Notes: generated by a model not told the origin, from the letters alone. DNA of 61,141 nt from Bacteroidota bacterium (GCA_009908855.1 JAAAOM010000022.1:1-61141), one strand, 5' to 3'. Shown: positions 9,354-19,811, numbered from the stretch's first letter. Numbers and translations are program-made.

Positions 9354-9827
9354 ATGGGAATACAAAGGCAATATATTGAAAACCTGTTGACGGCATACAC
9401 AAAAAATAATGATTTTTTTGTGGTTGACTTCAAAATAACGCCAACCAACTCGATAACCATTTTGCTGGACCATATAAATGGAGTTACCATTAGCGACTGT
9501 GTTAATTTAAGCCGGTATATAGAGGAGCACCTGGATCGCGAACAACATGACTTTGAGCTTCATGTGTCCTCGCCAGGATTGGATGAACCGCTTAAATTAA
9601 AGCAACAATTCATAAAGAACAAAGGCCGTAAACTGGATGTTCTGTTAAACAACGGCCAAAAAATAAAAGGAACCCTGGATGATGTAACCGATAAAAGTAT
9701 TACGCTCAGTTACAAGGAAAGAATTAAAGAAGAAGGGAAAAAAAATAAGAAAACAATAACACAAGTAAATACATTTGATTTTGATCAAATAAAAAAAGCA
9801 AAAGTTATAATCTCATTTAATAAATAA
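9354..9827 (+). CDS. rimP: ribosome maturation factor RimP
   Basis: 157 residues. The N-terminal alpha/beta domain contains the family's VTISDCVNLSRYIEEHLD helix and the FELHVSSPGLDEPLK segment that follows; the C-terminal SH3-like domain contains GRKLDVLLNNGQKIKGTLDD. RimP helps 30S subunit maturation in the cytoplasm. It is followed 6 bases later by nusA and then infB, the widespread rimP-nusA-infB order, which supports the call although RimP sequences are divergent. Confidence 0.93.
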   Translation: MGIQRQYIENLLTAYTKNNDFFVVDFKITPTNSITILLDHINGVTISDCVNLSRYIEEHLDREQHDFELHVSSPGLDEPLKLKQQFIKNKGRKLDVLLNNGQKIKGTLDDVTDKSITLSYKERIKEEGKKNKKTITQVNTFDFDQIKKAKVIISFNK

Positions 9828-9833
9828 CACAAA

Positions 9834-11069
9834 ATGGAAAATATTAATCTTATTGAAACATTCTCGGAGTTCAAGGAGCTCAAAAATATCGACCGCGCCA
9901 CAATGATGAGTGTGTTGGAGGATGTATTCAGGAGTATGCTGACCAAAATGTTTGGTACTGCTGAAAATTTCGATGTGATTATAAATATAGATAAGGGAGA
10001 CTTTGAGATTTGGAGAAACCGTGAAGTAGTTGAGGATGAAGAATTTACCGATCCTAACACCCAAATTTCACTATCGCAGGCCAAAAAAATTGAAGAAGAT
10101 TATGAGGCCGGCGAAGACGTAACTGACGAAGTAAAGCTGGAAGATTTTGGAAGAAGGGCAGTATTAGCGCTGCGTCAGAATTTATCTTCTAAAATTCTTG
10201 AGCTGGAAAAAAGCAATATTTTTCAGAAGTACCGTGAACGAATTGGCGATATTATAACTGGCGAGGTATACCAGGTTTGGAAAAGAGAAATTCTGGTCCT
10301 AGATGACGAAGGCAATGAGCTAATATTGCCCAAAAATGAACAAATCCCCAGTGATTATTTTCGTAAAGGAGATACCCTACGGGCTGTAGTTATTAAAGTT
10401 GAAATGCGTAACAACAATCCGTTGATTGTAATTTCCCGCACATCACCGGTATTCCTGGAAAGACTATTTGAGCTGGAAGTACCGGAAATTTTTGATGGTT
10501 TGATAACCATTAAAAAAATTGTTCGTGTACCGGGTGAACGGGCCAAAGTTGCCGTGGAATCGTATGATGAACGTGTTGACCCCGTTGGTGCTTGTGTAGG
10601 AATGAAAGGATCACGTATACACGGCATTGTACGTGAGTTAAGAAACGAGAATATTGATGTAATTAATTTTACAAACAATTTACAATTGTATATCCAGCGT
10701 GCTTTAAGCCCTGCAAAAATTACATCCATTCGCATCAATGACGAAACCAAACAAGCTGAAGTTTTTCTGAAACCAAGTGAAGTATCTCTGGCCATTGGCA
10801 AAGGAGGATTAAATATAAAACTCGCCAGTCAGCTCACCGAATACGAAATTGATGTATACCGTGATAGCGATGAAGATGACGAAGATGTGAATATTGATGA
10901 GTTCTCTGATGAAATTGAAGACTGGGTTTTAGATGAACTCAAAGCCATTGGTTGTGATACGGCTAAAAGTGTATTGGAATTAAGCGTTGAAGATTTGGTA
11001 AAACGAACTGATTTAGAAGAAGAGACCATACAGGAAGTAATGAAAATTTTTAGAACAGAATTTGAATAA
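9834..11069 (+). CDS. nusA: transcription termination/antitermination protein NusA
   Basis: 411 residues. Order: N-terminal RNA-polymerase-binding domain (~1-125), S1 domain (~135-200, GDIITGEVYQVWKREILVLD), then two KH domains with VGACVGMKGSRIHGIVRELR (~245-265) and SLAIGKGGLNIKLASQLT (~320-338). A short acidic C-terminal tail ends in a helix-hairpin-like segment. It modulates RNA polymerase pausing and termination. It is co-transcribed with rimP (6-base gap) and infB. The length is normal for the phylum, which lacks the extended AR repeats of E. coli NusA. Confidence 0.96.
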   Translation: MENINLIETFSEFKELKNIDRATMMSVLEDVFRSMLTKMFGTAENFDVIINIDKGDFEIWRNREVVEDEEFTDPNTQISLSQAKKIEEDYEAGEDVTDEVKLEDFGRRAVLALRQNLSSKILELEKSNIFQKYRERIGDIITGEVYQVWKREILVLDDEGNELILPKNEQIPSDYFRKGDTLRAVVIKVEMRNNNPLIVISRTSPVFLERLFELEVPEIFDGLITIKKIVRVPGERAKVAVESYDERVDPVGACVGMKGSRIHGIVRELRNENIDVINFTNNLQLYIQRALSPAKITSIRINDETKQAEVFLKPSEVSLAIGKGGLNIKLASQLTEYEIDVYRDSDEDDEDVNIDEFSDEIEDWVLDELKAIGCDTAKSVLELSVEDLVKRTDLEEETIQEVMKIFRTEFE

Positions 11070-11142
11070 TTATTGATATTCATTATATCTTAGCGGCTAT
11101 TCTGCAGGAATGGCTACAGATTTTTTTATTTTATACAATAAT

Positions 11143-14130
11143 ATGGCAGAAAACAAACCGACAAGACTTAGTAAGATAGCACGTGAATTTAATGTGGGAA
11201 TAGCCACAATTGTGGATTTTTTACACAATAAGGGGGTTAAAGTCGAGTCGAATCCTAACACCAAAATTTCAGCTGAACATTATGAGCTATTGCATCAGGA
11301 ATTCAGCTCCGATATTAACGCAAAAAAGGAATCTGAAAAGCTTGATCTTAAAAGATTCCGTTCAAAAAATGAATCTGTATCCATTAACGATGTGCCGGAG
11401 GAAGAAGAAACAGAAGAGCAGGAAAGCCTTGATGAACTAATGATTAAGGATCCAAAGGCTAAAAAAGTTTATGAACCTGAATCAGAAAAAGAATACCTTA
11501 AATCCAAAGAACCCAAATTAAAGGTTGTCGGGAAAATTGATGTAAATAAAAAGGAAGAAAAGGATGATGAAGAGGAAGTAAAAGAAGTAAAAGAAGAAAC
11601 AGAAGAAAAACCCGAAACTGAAGAAAAAGAACCTGTTGAAAATATTCCGGAAGAACCCTCAGAAGAACAACCAACGGAAGTACCTGAAGAAAACAAAGAA
11701 GTTATTGACATTGATGAAATAGAACAGGAAGAAGAAGACTCTGAAATATCCCACCTGGGCGATTATAAATCGGATGTTGATGTACGCGTACTGGGTAAAA
11801 TTGATCTTTCAACCATGAACCAGCGCACGCGTCCCAAACGCAAAACCAAAGAAGAGAAAGAAGCTGAACGCAAGGCCAGGGTAGAGTCTCAGCGTAAAAA
11901 AGGAGGCGAAAAACAAAAACAAACGGGTGAAGAAGAAGAGCCAAACAAAGAATTTATCGAAACCGATGTCGAAAAGCTCTCAGGCCCTAAAGTAGTTGGT
12001 AAAATAGATGTTAATCAGCAAAAGGAAGAAGATAAAAATAAAAAAAACCTGGTCGCCTCATCGTCTGAAAATTTTGAAGGAGACACAAAAAAGAAAAAGC
12101 GCAAGCGTATTGTTAAGGATAAAGAAAAGGTTGATTACAGCAAAGATGCAAACAAAGGACAACGCCAAGATAACAAACGTGCGCATAAAAAAGATAAACG
12201 CAGGAAACGCCCGTTGCATCCTGATGTAAATGAAGAAGATGTACAAAAGCAGGTTAAAGATACATTGGCTCGTTTAACACAAAAGTCAAAATCAAAAAGT
12301 GTTAAATACCGTCGCGAGAAACGTGAGGCTATTAGCCAAAAAATGCAGGAAGAAGTTGAGAAGCAGGAGGAAGAAAAGAATACACTTAAAGTTACTGAAT
12401 TCGTTTCAGTAAACGAACTTGCCTCCATGATGAATGTAACAGTAACCGACGTTATTTCATCCTGTATGAACCTGGGGTTATTCGTGTCGATAAACCAAAG
12501 ACTGGATGCAGAAACCATGTCGCTTGTCGCTGACGAATTTAACTACAAAGTTGAATTTATCAGCCCTGAAGTGCAGGAATCCATTGAAGAAGAAGAGGAC
12601 TCAGAAGATTTAAAGGAACCCCGTTCACCCATTGTAACGGTAATGGGACATGTAGACCATGGTAAAACAAAATTACTCGACTATGTGCGTAAAGCCAATG
12701 TAATTGCCGGTGAGGCCGGTGGTATAACCCAGCATATTGGTGCGTATGCCGTTGAACTCGAAGATAAACGAAGAATAACATTTCTTGACACTCCGGGACA
12801 CGAGGCCTTTACGGCCATGCGTGCCAGGGGGGCACAAATAACCGATGTGGCCATAATTGTTGTGGCTGCGGATGATGGTGTTAAGCCGCAAACAATAGAG
12901 GCCGTTAATCACGCACATGCTGCAGGCGTGCCCATTGTGTTTGCCATCAACAAAATGGACAAACCCACAGCCAATCCTGATAAAGTAAAAGAAGAGTTGG
13001 CGAATATGAATTTCATGGTTGAAGATTGGGGTGGTAAATACCAGTCTCAGGAAATTTCAGCCATAAATGGTAATAATGTGGAAGACCTGTTGGAAAAAGT
13101 ATTACTGGAGGCTGAATTGCTTGATTTAAAGGCCAATCCGAAAAAATCGGCCACAGGAACAGTGATTGAATCCTCATTGGACAAAGGCAGAGGCTACATT
13201 GCAACTGTACTGGTACAAACCGGCACCATGCATGTTGGTGATATCATTCTTGCCGGTAGTCATTCCGGGCATGTAAAAGCCATGTTTAACGAACGAAATA
13301 AGCGCATTGAAGCTGCCGGCCCATCCACTCCCGTATTAATACTAGGATTAGACGGTGCGCCACAAGCCGGCGACCGGTTTAATATCATGGAAAGTGACAA
13401 AGAAGCCAAAGATATCGCCAATAAACGCGCACAATTGCAACGTGAACAGGAACAACGAACCAAAAAACATATTACCCTTGACGAGATTGGAAGACGTATC
13501 GCCATCGGAAACTTCCAGGAGCTTAACCTGGTTGTGAAAGGTGATGTGGATGGGTCGGTAGAAGCGCTGTCTGATTCACTTATCAAACTTTCGAATGAAG
13601 AAATTCAGGTGAATATTATCCATAAAGCTGTCGGACAAATATCAGAAAGTGATATACTGCTTGCCGCCGCATCAAACGCCATTGTGCTGGGATTCCAGGT
13701 ACGACCATCCGGCGGTGCACGCCGACTGGCAGAAAAAGAACAAATTGATATTCGCATGTACTCCATTATCTATGATGCCATTGAAGAGGTAAAATCGGCC
13801 ATGGAAGGTATGTTATCCCCTGAAATAAAAGAAGAAATGGTGGGTACAGCGGAAATAAGGGAAACCTTTAAAATTACCAAAGTAGGAACCATTGCAGGCT
13901 GTCTCGTAACCGAAGGCAAAATTGTGCGGGATGCCAAAGTACGTGTTATTCGCGATGGTATTGTTACGTATACCGGTAATCTGGGGTCATTAAAACGCTT
14001 TAAAGACGATGTGAAAGAGGCTGTTTCAGGTCAGGAATGTGGATTGAATATCGAGAATTTCAACGATATTAAAGTGGGTGATGTCATCGAAGCATTCCGT
14101 GAATTCGAGGTTAAGAAAAAACTGGAATAA
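11143..14130 (+). CDS. infB: translation initiation factor IF-2
   Basis: 995 residues from the ATG at 11143, where the conserved [19 protein letters not shown] opening begins; an in-frame ATG at 11110 would add 11 hydrophobic residues not seen in the family. Order: IF2_N-like head (~1-50), a long acidic then basic low-complexity linker (~60-420), a second IF2_N-like domain (~430-480), the GTPase domain from ~500 ([28 protein letters not shown]), and the beta-barrel and fMet-tRNA-binding C-terminus. It delivers initiator tRNA to the 30S subunit; the initiator tRNA gene itself is at 58.1 kb in this window. Confidence 0.97.
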   Translation: MAENKPTRLSKIAREFNVGIATIVDFLHNKGVKVESNPNTKISAEHYELLHQEFSSDINAKKESEKLDLKRFRSKNESVSINDVPEEEETEEQESLDELMIKDPKAKKVYEPESEKEYLKSKEPKLKVVGKIDVNKKEEKDDEEEVKEVKEETEEKPETEEKEPVENIPEEPSEEQPTEVPEENKEVIDIDEIEQEEEDSEISHLGDYKSDVDVRVLGKIDLSTMNQRTRPKRKTKEEKEAERKARVESQRKKGGEKQKQTGEEEEPNKEFIETDVEKLSGPKVVGKIDVNQQKEEDKNKKNLVASSSENFEGDTKKKKRKRIVKDKEKVDYSKDANKGQRQDNKRAHKKDKRRKRPLHPDVNEEDVQKQVKDTLARLTQKSKSKSVKYRREKREAISQKMQEEVEKQEEEKNTLKVTEFVSVNELASMMNVTVTDVISSCMNLGLFVSINQRLDAETMSLVADEFNYKVEFISPEVQESIEEEEDSEDLKEPRSPIVTVMGHVDHGKTKLLDYVRKANVIAGEAGGITQHIGAYAVELEDKRRITFLDTPGHEAFTAMRARGAQITDVAIIVVAADDGVKPQTIEAVNHAHAAGVPIVFAINKMDKPTANPDKVKEELANMNFMVEDWGGKYQSQEISAINGNNVEDLLEKVLLEAELLDLKANPKKSATGTVIESSLDKGRGYIATVLVQTGTMHVGDIILAGSHSGHVKAMFNERNKRIEAAGPSTPVLILGLDGAPQAGDRFNIMESDKEAKDIANKRAQLQREQEQRTKKHITLDEIGRRIAIGNFQELNLVVKGDVDGSVEALSDSLIKLSNEEIQVNIIHKAVGQISESDILLAAASNAIVLGFQVRPSGGARRLAEKEQIDIRMYSIIYDAIEEVKSAMEGMLSPEIKEEMVGTAEIRETFKITKVGTIAGCLVTEGKIVRDAKVRVIRDGIVTYTGNLGSLKRFKDDVKEAVSGQECGLNIENFNDIKVGDVIEAFREFEVKKKLE

Positions 14131-14192
14131 CCAATTTCTGCTTAATTCAGGAATACCTGTTTTCTATCGCTGCAAATGAACTAACTGATTTT

Positions 14193-15146
14193 ATGGACTC
14201 ATTGACTTCCAAAATCAGGAATAAATCAATTGAATTAGGTTTCTCAGCCATTGGTTTTTCAAAGGCCACTGCATTAAAGGAAGATGGCCAAAAACTTCAT
14301 GACTGGCTGGAAAATGGCAACCACGCAGACATGCACTGGATGACCCGGCATGCTGATCTGCGTATTGATCCCGAAAAATTAATGGCAACTTCCAACACCA
14401 TAATTTCTGTTATTCTCAATTACCGGCCTGCACATAAACAACCACCGGATGTGCCACAAATTGCAAAATATGCGTATGGCCGTGATTACCACAAAGTGAT
14501 CAAAAAAAAACTTTTCAGGCTTATTGATTATATGAAAGAGATTGAGCCTCATACCCAGGCACGCGCTTTTGTTGATTCGGCACCGGTACTTGAACATGCA
14601 TGGGCACGAAAAAGCGGACTGGGTTGGATCGGAAAGCATTCATTACTTATAAATCGTAAATGGGGAAGCTATATCCTTATTGGTGAGGTGTTTACCAATC
14701 TCGAACTGACATATAATCAACATCAGGAAATTGACCTGTGTGGCTCATGCACCAAATGTATAGATGCATGTCCAACCAATGCGATTACACAACCGTATGT
14801 GGTTGATGCCCGAAAATGTATATCTTATCATACCATTGAAAACAAAAATGAACTGCCAACTTCACTGCAACCGCAATTTCAAAACTGGGTCTTTGGTTGT
14901 GATATTTGCCAGGATATATGTCCGTATAATAAAAAAACCCCGGAACATAATGAACCTGATTTTGAACCACGATTTTCGCTGCTAAATATGACAAAAGAAA
15001 AATGGGCTAATCTGTCAGGCCAGGAGTTTTACGAAACATTTAACGGAACGCCTGTTATGCGCGCAAAATATGAGGGTTTGCAAAGAAACATACGTTTTAT
15101 TAACGATAAGAAAACCGAAAGCAAATCAACTAATACAAATAATTAA
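14193..15146 (+). CDS. queG: epoxyqueuosine reductase QueG
   Basis: 317 residues. The N-terminal cobalamin-binding part contains the conserved AFVDSAPVLEHAWA segment with the catalytic Asp (~128) and GLGWIGKHSLLI. Two 4Fe-4S motifs follow: CGSCTKCIDACPTNAI (~183-198) and CDICQDICPYN (~233-243). The enzyme reduces epoxyqueuosine to queuosine in the wobble position of GUN-anticodon tRNAs. It sits 62 bases after infB. Its last 21 bases overlap, tail to tail, the end of the opposite-strand SiaB-like gene. Shorter than E. coli QueG, as usual in this phylum, lacking the C-terminal HEAT repeats. Confidence 0.95.
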   Translation: MDSLTSKIRNKSIELGFSAIGFSKATALKEDGQKLHDWLENGNHADMHWMTRHADLRIDPEKLMATSNTIISVILNYRPAHKQPPDVPQIAKYAYGRDYHKVIKKKLFRLIDYMKEIEPHTQARAFVDSAPVLEHAWARKSGLGWIGKHSLLINRKWGSYILIGEVFTNLELTYNQHQEIDLCGSCTKCIDACPTNAITQPYVVDARKCISYHTIENKNELPTSLQPQFQNWVFGCDICQDICPYNKKTPEHNEPDFEPRFSLLNMTKEKWANLSGQEFYETFNGTPVMRAKYEGLQRNIRFINDKKTESKSTNTNN

Positions 15147-15644
15147 TTTAAAATATTTGAACTGATCATTTAAATCCGTAAACTCATAATTTAACTTATC
15201 ACATGCCAGTTTGGCCATCTCAATAAAGCCGAGTCCCGCTCCGCCTTTGGCACTGAATTTCCCGTCCGTAATGGTGTTTTTATATAATTTTTTAAGGCCA
15301 TAATAATCCAGCTCATTGATACAATCCAGATGATTTTTTATCTTCTTAACATCTTTATTGAGCACAGGATTGGCAATTTGCATAATATAATATTCGTCAT
15401 TATGTGAAAGTGAAAATTGGGTATGCTTATTTTCGGGAATGTCCGACAAATCAAAATCGCTGCAGTATTTATATACATTTTCAAGCGATTCAATCATAAC
15501 GGTTAATATTTTCTTATAAACATTAACACGTTCACCTTCCTCTTTCATTATTTGTTGTAACCTGCCGATAAGATTACCAATGGTTTCAAAATCCAATTCC
15601 CCCTGATAGCTTAAAATGATATTTTTGGATTTTTCAAGAGGCAT
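15126..15644 (-). CDS. SiaB family protein kinase (DUF6272-like)
   Basis: 172 residues forming a single GHKL-type ATPase fold without a sensor or receiver. The N-box is seen as MIESLENVYKY (~50-60, Glu52/Asn56) and the G-box as KGGAGLGFIEMAKL (~133-146). This is the layout of SiaB, which phosphorylates the small protein SiaC on a Ser/Thr. A SiaC homologue is present 6 kb away at 21794-22159. I infer they are partners, since neither has another obvious partner in the window. The stop-side 21 bases overlap the end of queG convergently. The next gene on this strand is rnhA, upstream by 72 bases. Confidence 0.82.
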   Translation of the reverse strand: MPLEKSKNIILSYQGELDFETIGNLIGRLQQIMKEEGERVNVYKKILTVMIESLENVYKYCSDFDLSDIPENKHTQFSLSHNDEYYIMQIANPVLNKDVKKIKNHLDCINELDYYGLKKLYKNTITDGKFSAKGGAGLGFIEMAKLACDKLNYEFTDLNDQFKYFKLIICIS

Positions 15645-15715
15645 AGCAGGTTATTGTTAGTAGCAAATAATTCGATTTATAGATTAGTATTGTTTTATCT
15701 TGTTTTGCAATTATA

Positions 15716-16174
15716 TTAAGGACTATTCAGGTAGCCGGCATCTTCTTTAAGATGATCGCTTTTTGATGCTTGTACGGCCAAACGGTCGCATCTTTCATTT
15801 TCACGGTTATCGGCATGACCCTTCACCCAAATAAAACGTATATTGTGTTTACGATACAGTTTTAAAAAACGTTTCCATAAATCAGGATTCTTTTTTTTAT
15901 TGAAATTGCTTTTTTCCCACGAAAACAGCCATTTTTTCTCAACTGCGTCGGCAATATATTTAGAATCGGTGTAAATATCAATATCCAGGTTGTCTTTTTT
16001 CATAGCTTCCAATGCCTCTATCACCGCCATTAATTCCATCCGGTTGTTGGTGGTAAGTCTGAACCCTCCGGAAAGTTCCTTCCGATGATTGCCATACATT
16101 AACACGGCACCATACCCTCCGGGCCCCGGATTCCCGCTTGCCGCTCCGTCAGTATATATTATAACTTTACTCAT
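15716..16174 (-). CDS. rnhA: ribonuclease HI
   Basis: 152 residues with the full DEDD metal site: Asp9 in YTDGAASGNPGPGG, Glu47 in NRMELMAVIEAL, Asp70 in DIYTDSKYI, and the final His/Asp region KGHADNRENERCDRLA. It degrades the RNA strand of RNA:DNA hybrids in the cytoplasm. The ATG overlaps the marC stop as ATGA, so the two are translationally coupled. RNase HII is encoded 3 kb away at 19160-19768, giving both classes in one neighbourhood. Confidence 0.96.
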   Translation of the reverse strand: MSKVIIYTDGAASGNPGPGGYGAVLMYGNHRKELSGGFRLTTNNRMELMAVIEALEAMKKDNLDIDIYTDSKYIADAVEKKWLFSWEKSNFNKKKNPDLWKRFLKLYRKHNIRFIWVKGHADNRENERCDRLAVQASKSDHLKEDAGYLNSP

Positions 16175-16749
16175 TTACCGAGTGTTATTCCTGTATTCGA
16201 TAAAAAAAGTTTAATGGCTATGGCCAATAAAATAATACCAAAAAATTTGCGTAATATGAGAATACCTGTTGCCCCTATTACCCGATGAAACCAATTGGTA
16301 GATCGTAATACAAAATAAACAAAAATCATATTCAACAATAACGCAAACACAATAATCCACATATTATATTGCGATTTAAGGGATATAAGCGTGGTCATTG
16401 TGCCTGCACCGGCAATTAATGGGAATGCTACCGGTACAATAGATGATGCTTTAACTGTTTCATATTTAAACAATTCAATGCCTAACACCATTTCGATACC
16501 CAGGAAAAAAAGAATAAATGAACCGGCTATGGCAAATGTTGAAAGATCAACCCCAAAAACTCCTAACAACGGTTCACCGATCAATAAAAACAGAAGCATG
16601 ATAAAAAGTGAAACCAGGGATGCTTTGGTGGCATCAATTTTCCCGGTTTTCATCTCAATATCAATTATAACCGGAATGGAACCCGTAATATCAATTACTG
16701 CAAATAAAACCATGAATACCGATATAAATTCAATGATGCCAGGATTCAT
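16171..16749 (-). CDS. MarC family integral membrane protein
   Basis: 192 residues with six predicted membrane spans (for example FISVFMVLFAVIDITGSIPV, FAIAGSFILFFLGIEMVL, ASIVPVAFPLIAGAGTMTTL). The PLIAGAGTMTTLISL segment is the MarC family signature. The family was named for multiple antibiotic resistance, but its transport role is not established; I do not assign a substrate. It overlaps rnhA by 4 bases (ATGA) and precedes it on the minus strand. Confidence 0.92.
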   Translation of the reverse strand: MNPGIIEFISVFMVLFAVIDITGSIPVIIDIEMKTGKIDATKASLVSLFIMLLFLLIGEPLLGVFGVDLSTFAIAGSFILFFLGIEMVLGIELFKYETVKASSIVPVAFPLIAGAGTMTTLISLKSQYNMWIIVFALLLNMIFVYFVLRSTNWFHRVIGATGILILRKFFGIILLAIAIKLFLSNTGITLGK

Positions 16750-16808
16750 TTATGTATTTTTTTTAACGGAAACATAACCAACATATCCCGATTATTATCT
16801 TTCTCCGG

Positions 16809-18965
16809 TTAATTACTCACAATGGTCAACTCATCGATGATGCGTTGTGCATTGGCAAATTTGTCAATAATAAAAAGTACATAACGTATATCTACGCTTA
16901 TGGTACGCTGTAGTTCAGGTTCAAATACCACATCACCACTCATTGCTTCCCAGTTACCGTCAAAAGCAATGCCTATCAATTGTCCTTTGCTGTTTAAAAC
17001 AGGACTTCCGGAATTTCCACCGGTAATATCATTATCGGATATGAAGCATACCCATAATGTATCGTTTTGGCTATATTGGCCGTAGTCCTTTTGATTATAC
17101 AATTCTTTCAGTTTTTCAGGCACTTCAAATTCCCAATTATCAGGATCTTCTTTTTCCATAACCCCTTTAAGTGTTGTGTGAAAATCATAATATACAGCAT
17201 CTTCCGGGAAGTAATCATCTACCTTGCCATAGGTAAGGCGTTGGGTGAAATTGGCATCCGGATAAAACGAACTGTCCGGAAACATTTCCTGCAAACCGGC
17301 GATAAATAAACGGTGTCCTTTTTCATACTTCCGGTTTGGTATTCCTGAAAGCATGTACAGCTGACTGTAAATATCCCGCCACTGATTCATCATTTCATAA
17401 GCCATATCACCCTGTAATTTACGAATTGAAGGTTTTTCCAGAAATTCGTTAAATGATTCTTCGGTTGCAAAAATGGATTTATCATAGAGCTTATCGACAT
17501 ATTTTTGATAGTTGCGGTCGTATTTATCATTTATTGTTTTAATAAACCCGGGATAATAGGCTTCGGGTATGTTTTCATTGTAAAGCCTAAGCATAGCTTT
17601 TGTAACTGATTTGTCGGTTTCTTTATGATAGTCCTTGTAGAACTCTTTGGCCTCTTCTTTTAAACGTTTTGTTGCCATCTTTATTTGTTCCACACTATCA
17701 GGTTTATTGTTCAGCAAATAGGCCAATTCCTGGGCTTTAAGCGGGAACTGACATATTTCGGATGCATAATAAAAACATTCTACCAAATACTGGCTGGCAT
17801 GTTTATACGGCCTGCGCTCTTTAACGGCCTCTTCAATTAATGTTACTGCCGCTTCGTATTTATGGTTCAGAAGGCTATCCTGTTTGTACCAATTGATAAA
17901 TTCCTTTTCCAGCTTTTGCTTTTTTTCATATATATCGAGCCTTTCCAGTCCCTTTTTCTGACCGATTGAAAATTTATGATAATTACTGGACCGTGAATAT
18001 TTTGAAGCGTATTGAATGCGTATGGCCGGATCGGATTGCATGGCTTCATCCAATATTTCAAGCCTTTTGCCACGTATTTGTATACGATTGGGATGGGTGA
18101 TTTCCTGCAATTCTTTTACTTCATAGGAGGTCATATACCGATCAGTCCCTCCGGGATATCCCAAAATCATAGTAAAATCACCCTTTTCTATGCCATTTAA
18201 AGAAATGGGTAAGTGATATTTGGGCTTTAAAGGTACATTTTCCTCGCTGTACTTAGCAGGATTACCCTCCTTATCAGCGTACACCCTGAACAAGCAAAAA
18301 TCGCCGGTATGACGGGGCCACATCCAGTTATCGGTATCCGCACCAAATTTACCAATAGATGATGGCGGAGTACCAACCAACCGTACATCGGGGTACACCG
18401 AATAAATTGATAAATAATATTGATTCCCCCCAAAGAAACTCTTGATACTGGCTTCATGGTAGTCTTCCAGCTCTAATCCTTCTTCTAATTCTAATATAAC
18501 CGAATCAATTAAATGCTGCCGCACACTTTCCTTCATATCCTCATTAACAGCTGCTAAAACCGAATCGGTTACATTTTCCATACGCACCAAAAATCTAACC
18601 TCCAAATCGGGATTGGGTAATTCATCCTCCAGCTCTTCAGCCCAAAATCCATCACTCAACAGGTCATTGTCTACCGTGCTGTGTTCTTGTATCTGGTCGT
18701 ATCCGCAGTGGTGATTGGTTAATAAAAGTCCTTTGTCTGAGATTATTTCACCCGTACAACCGCCACCAAAAATTACAATGGCATCTTTTAAACTCGATTG
18801 ATTGATCTGGTAGATTTCATCAGCGGACAACTCCAGACCCATTTCCTGCATTTTGGCCATGTTTAGCTTTTCCAGCAGAGGCAATAGCCACATGCCTTCA
18901 TCAGCCCGCAAATTGCCTGAAACTACAATAACAATACTTAAAATAAAAAATTGTGCTTTTCTCAT
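16809..18965 (-). CDS. S46 family dipeptidyl-peptidase (DPP7-like)
   Basis: 718 residues from the ATG at 18965, where a signal peptide begins (MRKAQFFILSIVIVVSG); an ATG 54 bases upstream would bury it. The catalytic His is in LLLTNHHCGYDQ (~85) and the catalytic Ser in GGNSGSPVLN (Ser652). S46 enzymes are periplasmic and release dipeptides for peptide-based growth. The residue 18 positions after the Ser, which in known members separates DPP7 (Gly, hydrophobic P1) from DPP11 (Arg, acidic P1), is Gly670 here, so I predict DPP7-like specificity. Transcribed alone, between marC and rnhB. Confidence 0.93.
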   Translation of the reverse strand: MRKAQFFILSIVIVVSGNLRADEGMWLLPLLEKLNMAKMQEMGLELSADEIYQINQSSLKDAIVIFGGGCTGEIISDKGLLLTNHHCGYDQIQEHSTVDNDLLSDGFWAEELEDELPNPDLEVRFLVRMENVTDSVLAAVNEDMKESVRQHLIDSVILELEEGLELEDYHEASIKSFFGGNQYYLSIYSVYPDVRLVGTPPSSIGKFGADTDNWMWPRHTGDFCLFRVYADKEGNPAKYSEENVPLKPKYHLPISLNGIEKGDFTMILGYPGGTDRYMTSYEVKELQEITHPNRIQIRGKRLEILDEAMQSDPAIRIQYASKYSRSSNYHKFSIGQKKGLERLDIYEKKQKLEKEFINWYKQDSLLNHKYEAAVTLIEEAVKERRPYKHASQYLVECFYYASEICQFPLKAQELAYLLNNKPDSVEQIKMATKRLKEEAKEFYKDYHKETDKSVTKAMLRLYNENIPEAYYPGFIKTINDKYDRNYQKYVDKLYDKSIFATEESFNEFLEKPSIRKLQGDMAYEMMNQWRDIYSQLYMLSGIPNRKYEKGHRLFIAGLQEMFPDSSFYPDANFTQRLTYGKVDDYFPEDAVYYDFHTTLKGVMEKEDPDNWEFEVPEKLKELYNQKDYGQYSQNDTLWVCFISDNDITGGNSGSPVLNSKGQLIGIAFDGNWEAMSGDVVFEPELQRTISVDIRYVLFIIDKFANAQRIIDELTIVSN

Positions 18966-19159
18966 CTCCACAGAATTTAATAGGTATATAAATCTCGCAA
19001 TTATAGTTGAATTAACCATAATTTCAAAAAAACATTATGGCAAACCTTTTCAGGTCAATAATTTATAATTGTGTTAATTAAAACTGGATTACATAGACAT
19101 TGCCTGAATAGGTTAGTTCTAATTTGACAAGTTAAACTCAGACAGTATTCGGATAACTA

Positions 19160-19768
19160 TCAGAATAAAGATAACTGCTTAGGAAGTAACCTGAAACTTT
19201 TGCGATGAAACGGTGTGATTCCATAATTACGTATGGCCAGGCGATGCTGTCTGGTCGGGTAACCCTTGTTCTTATCCCAGTTGTAGTACGGAAATTGATT
19301 ATGCAAATCCCTCATATATTCATCGCGGTATGTTTTTGCCAGGATGGATGCTGCGGCAATAGAGAAAAACTTTGAATCGCCTTTTACAACACAGGTATGC
19401 CCGATACCAGGATAAGGCAAAAAACGATTGCCATCAATTATCAAATAATCAGGCTTCACCGGAAGTTTTTTTATTGCCTGGTGCATGGCTTTCATTGATG
19501 CATTTAAAATATTTACTGCATCAATAACCTCAACATCACACATGGCAACACCAATGGCAATGGCTTCCTGCTCTATGGTTTTACGCAGTGCCAAACGTTT
19601 GTCGTTGGATAATTGTTTGGAATCGGTAAGCATGGAATGTGTAAAATTGGAAGGTAAGATAACAGCGGCGGCAAAAACAGGACCTGCCAGACAACCTCTG
19701 CCCGCTTCATCGCAGCCGGCCTCAATGGCGTCCTTTTTATAATATGATTTAAGTAATACCTGATCCAT
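19160..19768 (-). CDS. rnhB: ribonuclease HII
   Basis: 202 residues. GCDEAGRGCLAGPVFAAAVI (~18-37) carries the first Asp-Glu pair, LIIDGNRFLPYP the middle Asp, and the VVKGDSKFFSIAAASILAKT segment the RNase HII signature. It cleaves 5' of single ribonucleotides in DNA and RNA in hybrids. It is a single gene, divergent from the flippase gene; the ~195-base gap to the S46 gene shows no clear terminator. Confidence 0.96.
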   Translation of the reverse strand: MDQVLLKSYYKKDAIEAGCDEAGRGCLAGPVFAAAVILPSNFTHSMLTDSKQLSNDKRLALRKTIEQEAIAIGVAMCDVEVIDAVNILNASMKAMHQAIKKLPVKPDYLIIDGNRFLPYPGIGHTCVVKGDSKFFSIAAASILAKTYRDEYMRDLHNQFPYYNWDKNKGYPTRQHRLAIRNYGITPFHRKSFRLLPKQLSLF

Positions 19769-19803
19769 TTACCACGAAACTAAAAATATTTCAATTATGT
19801 TTT

Positions 19804-19811
19804 TACATTTG
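19804..19811 (+). promoter_or_regulatory. candidate -7 element for the flippase gene
   Basis: TACATTTG fits TAnnTTTG exactly, but no TTG stands at the expected -33 distance. It is ~93 bases before the flippase ATG in the region divergent with rnhB. Confidence 0.35.

Noticed and set aside
11110-11142. Start of infB at the upstream ATG
   Set aside because: It adds 11 residues outside the conserved beginning; the family start [16 protein letters not shown] is at 11143.
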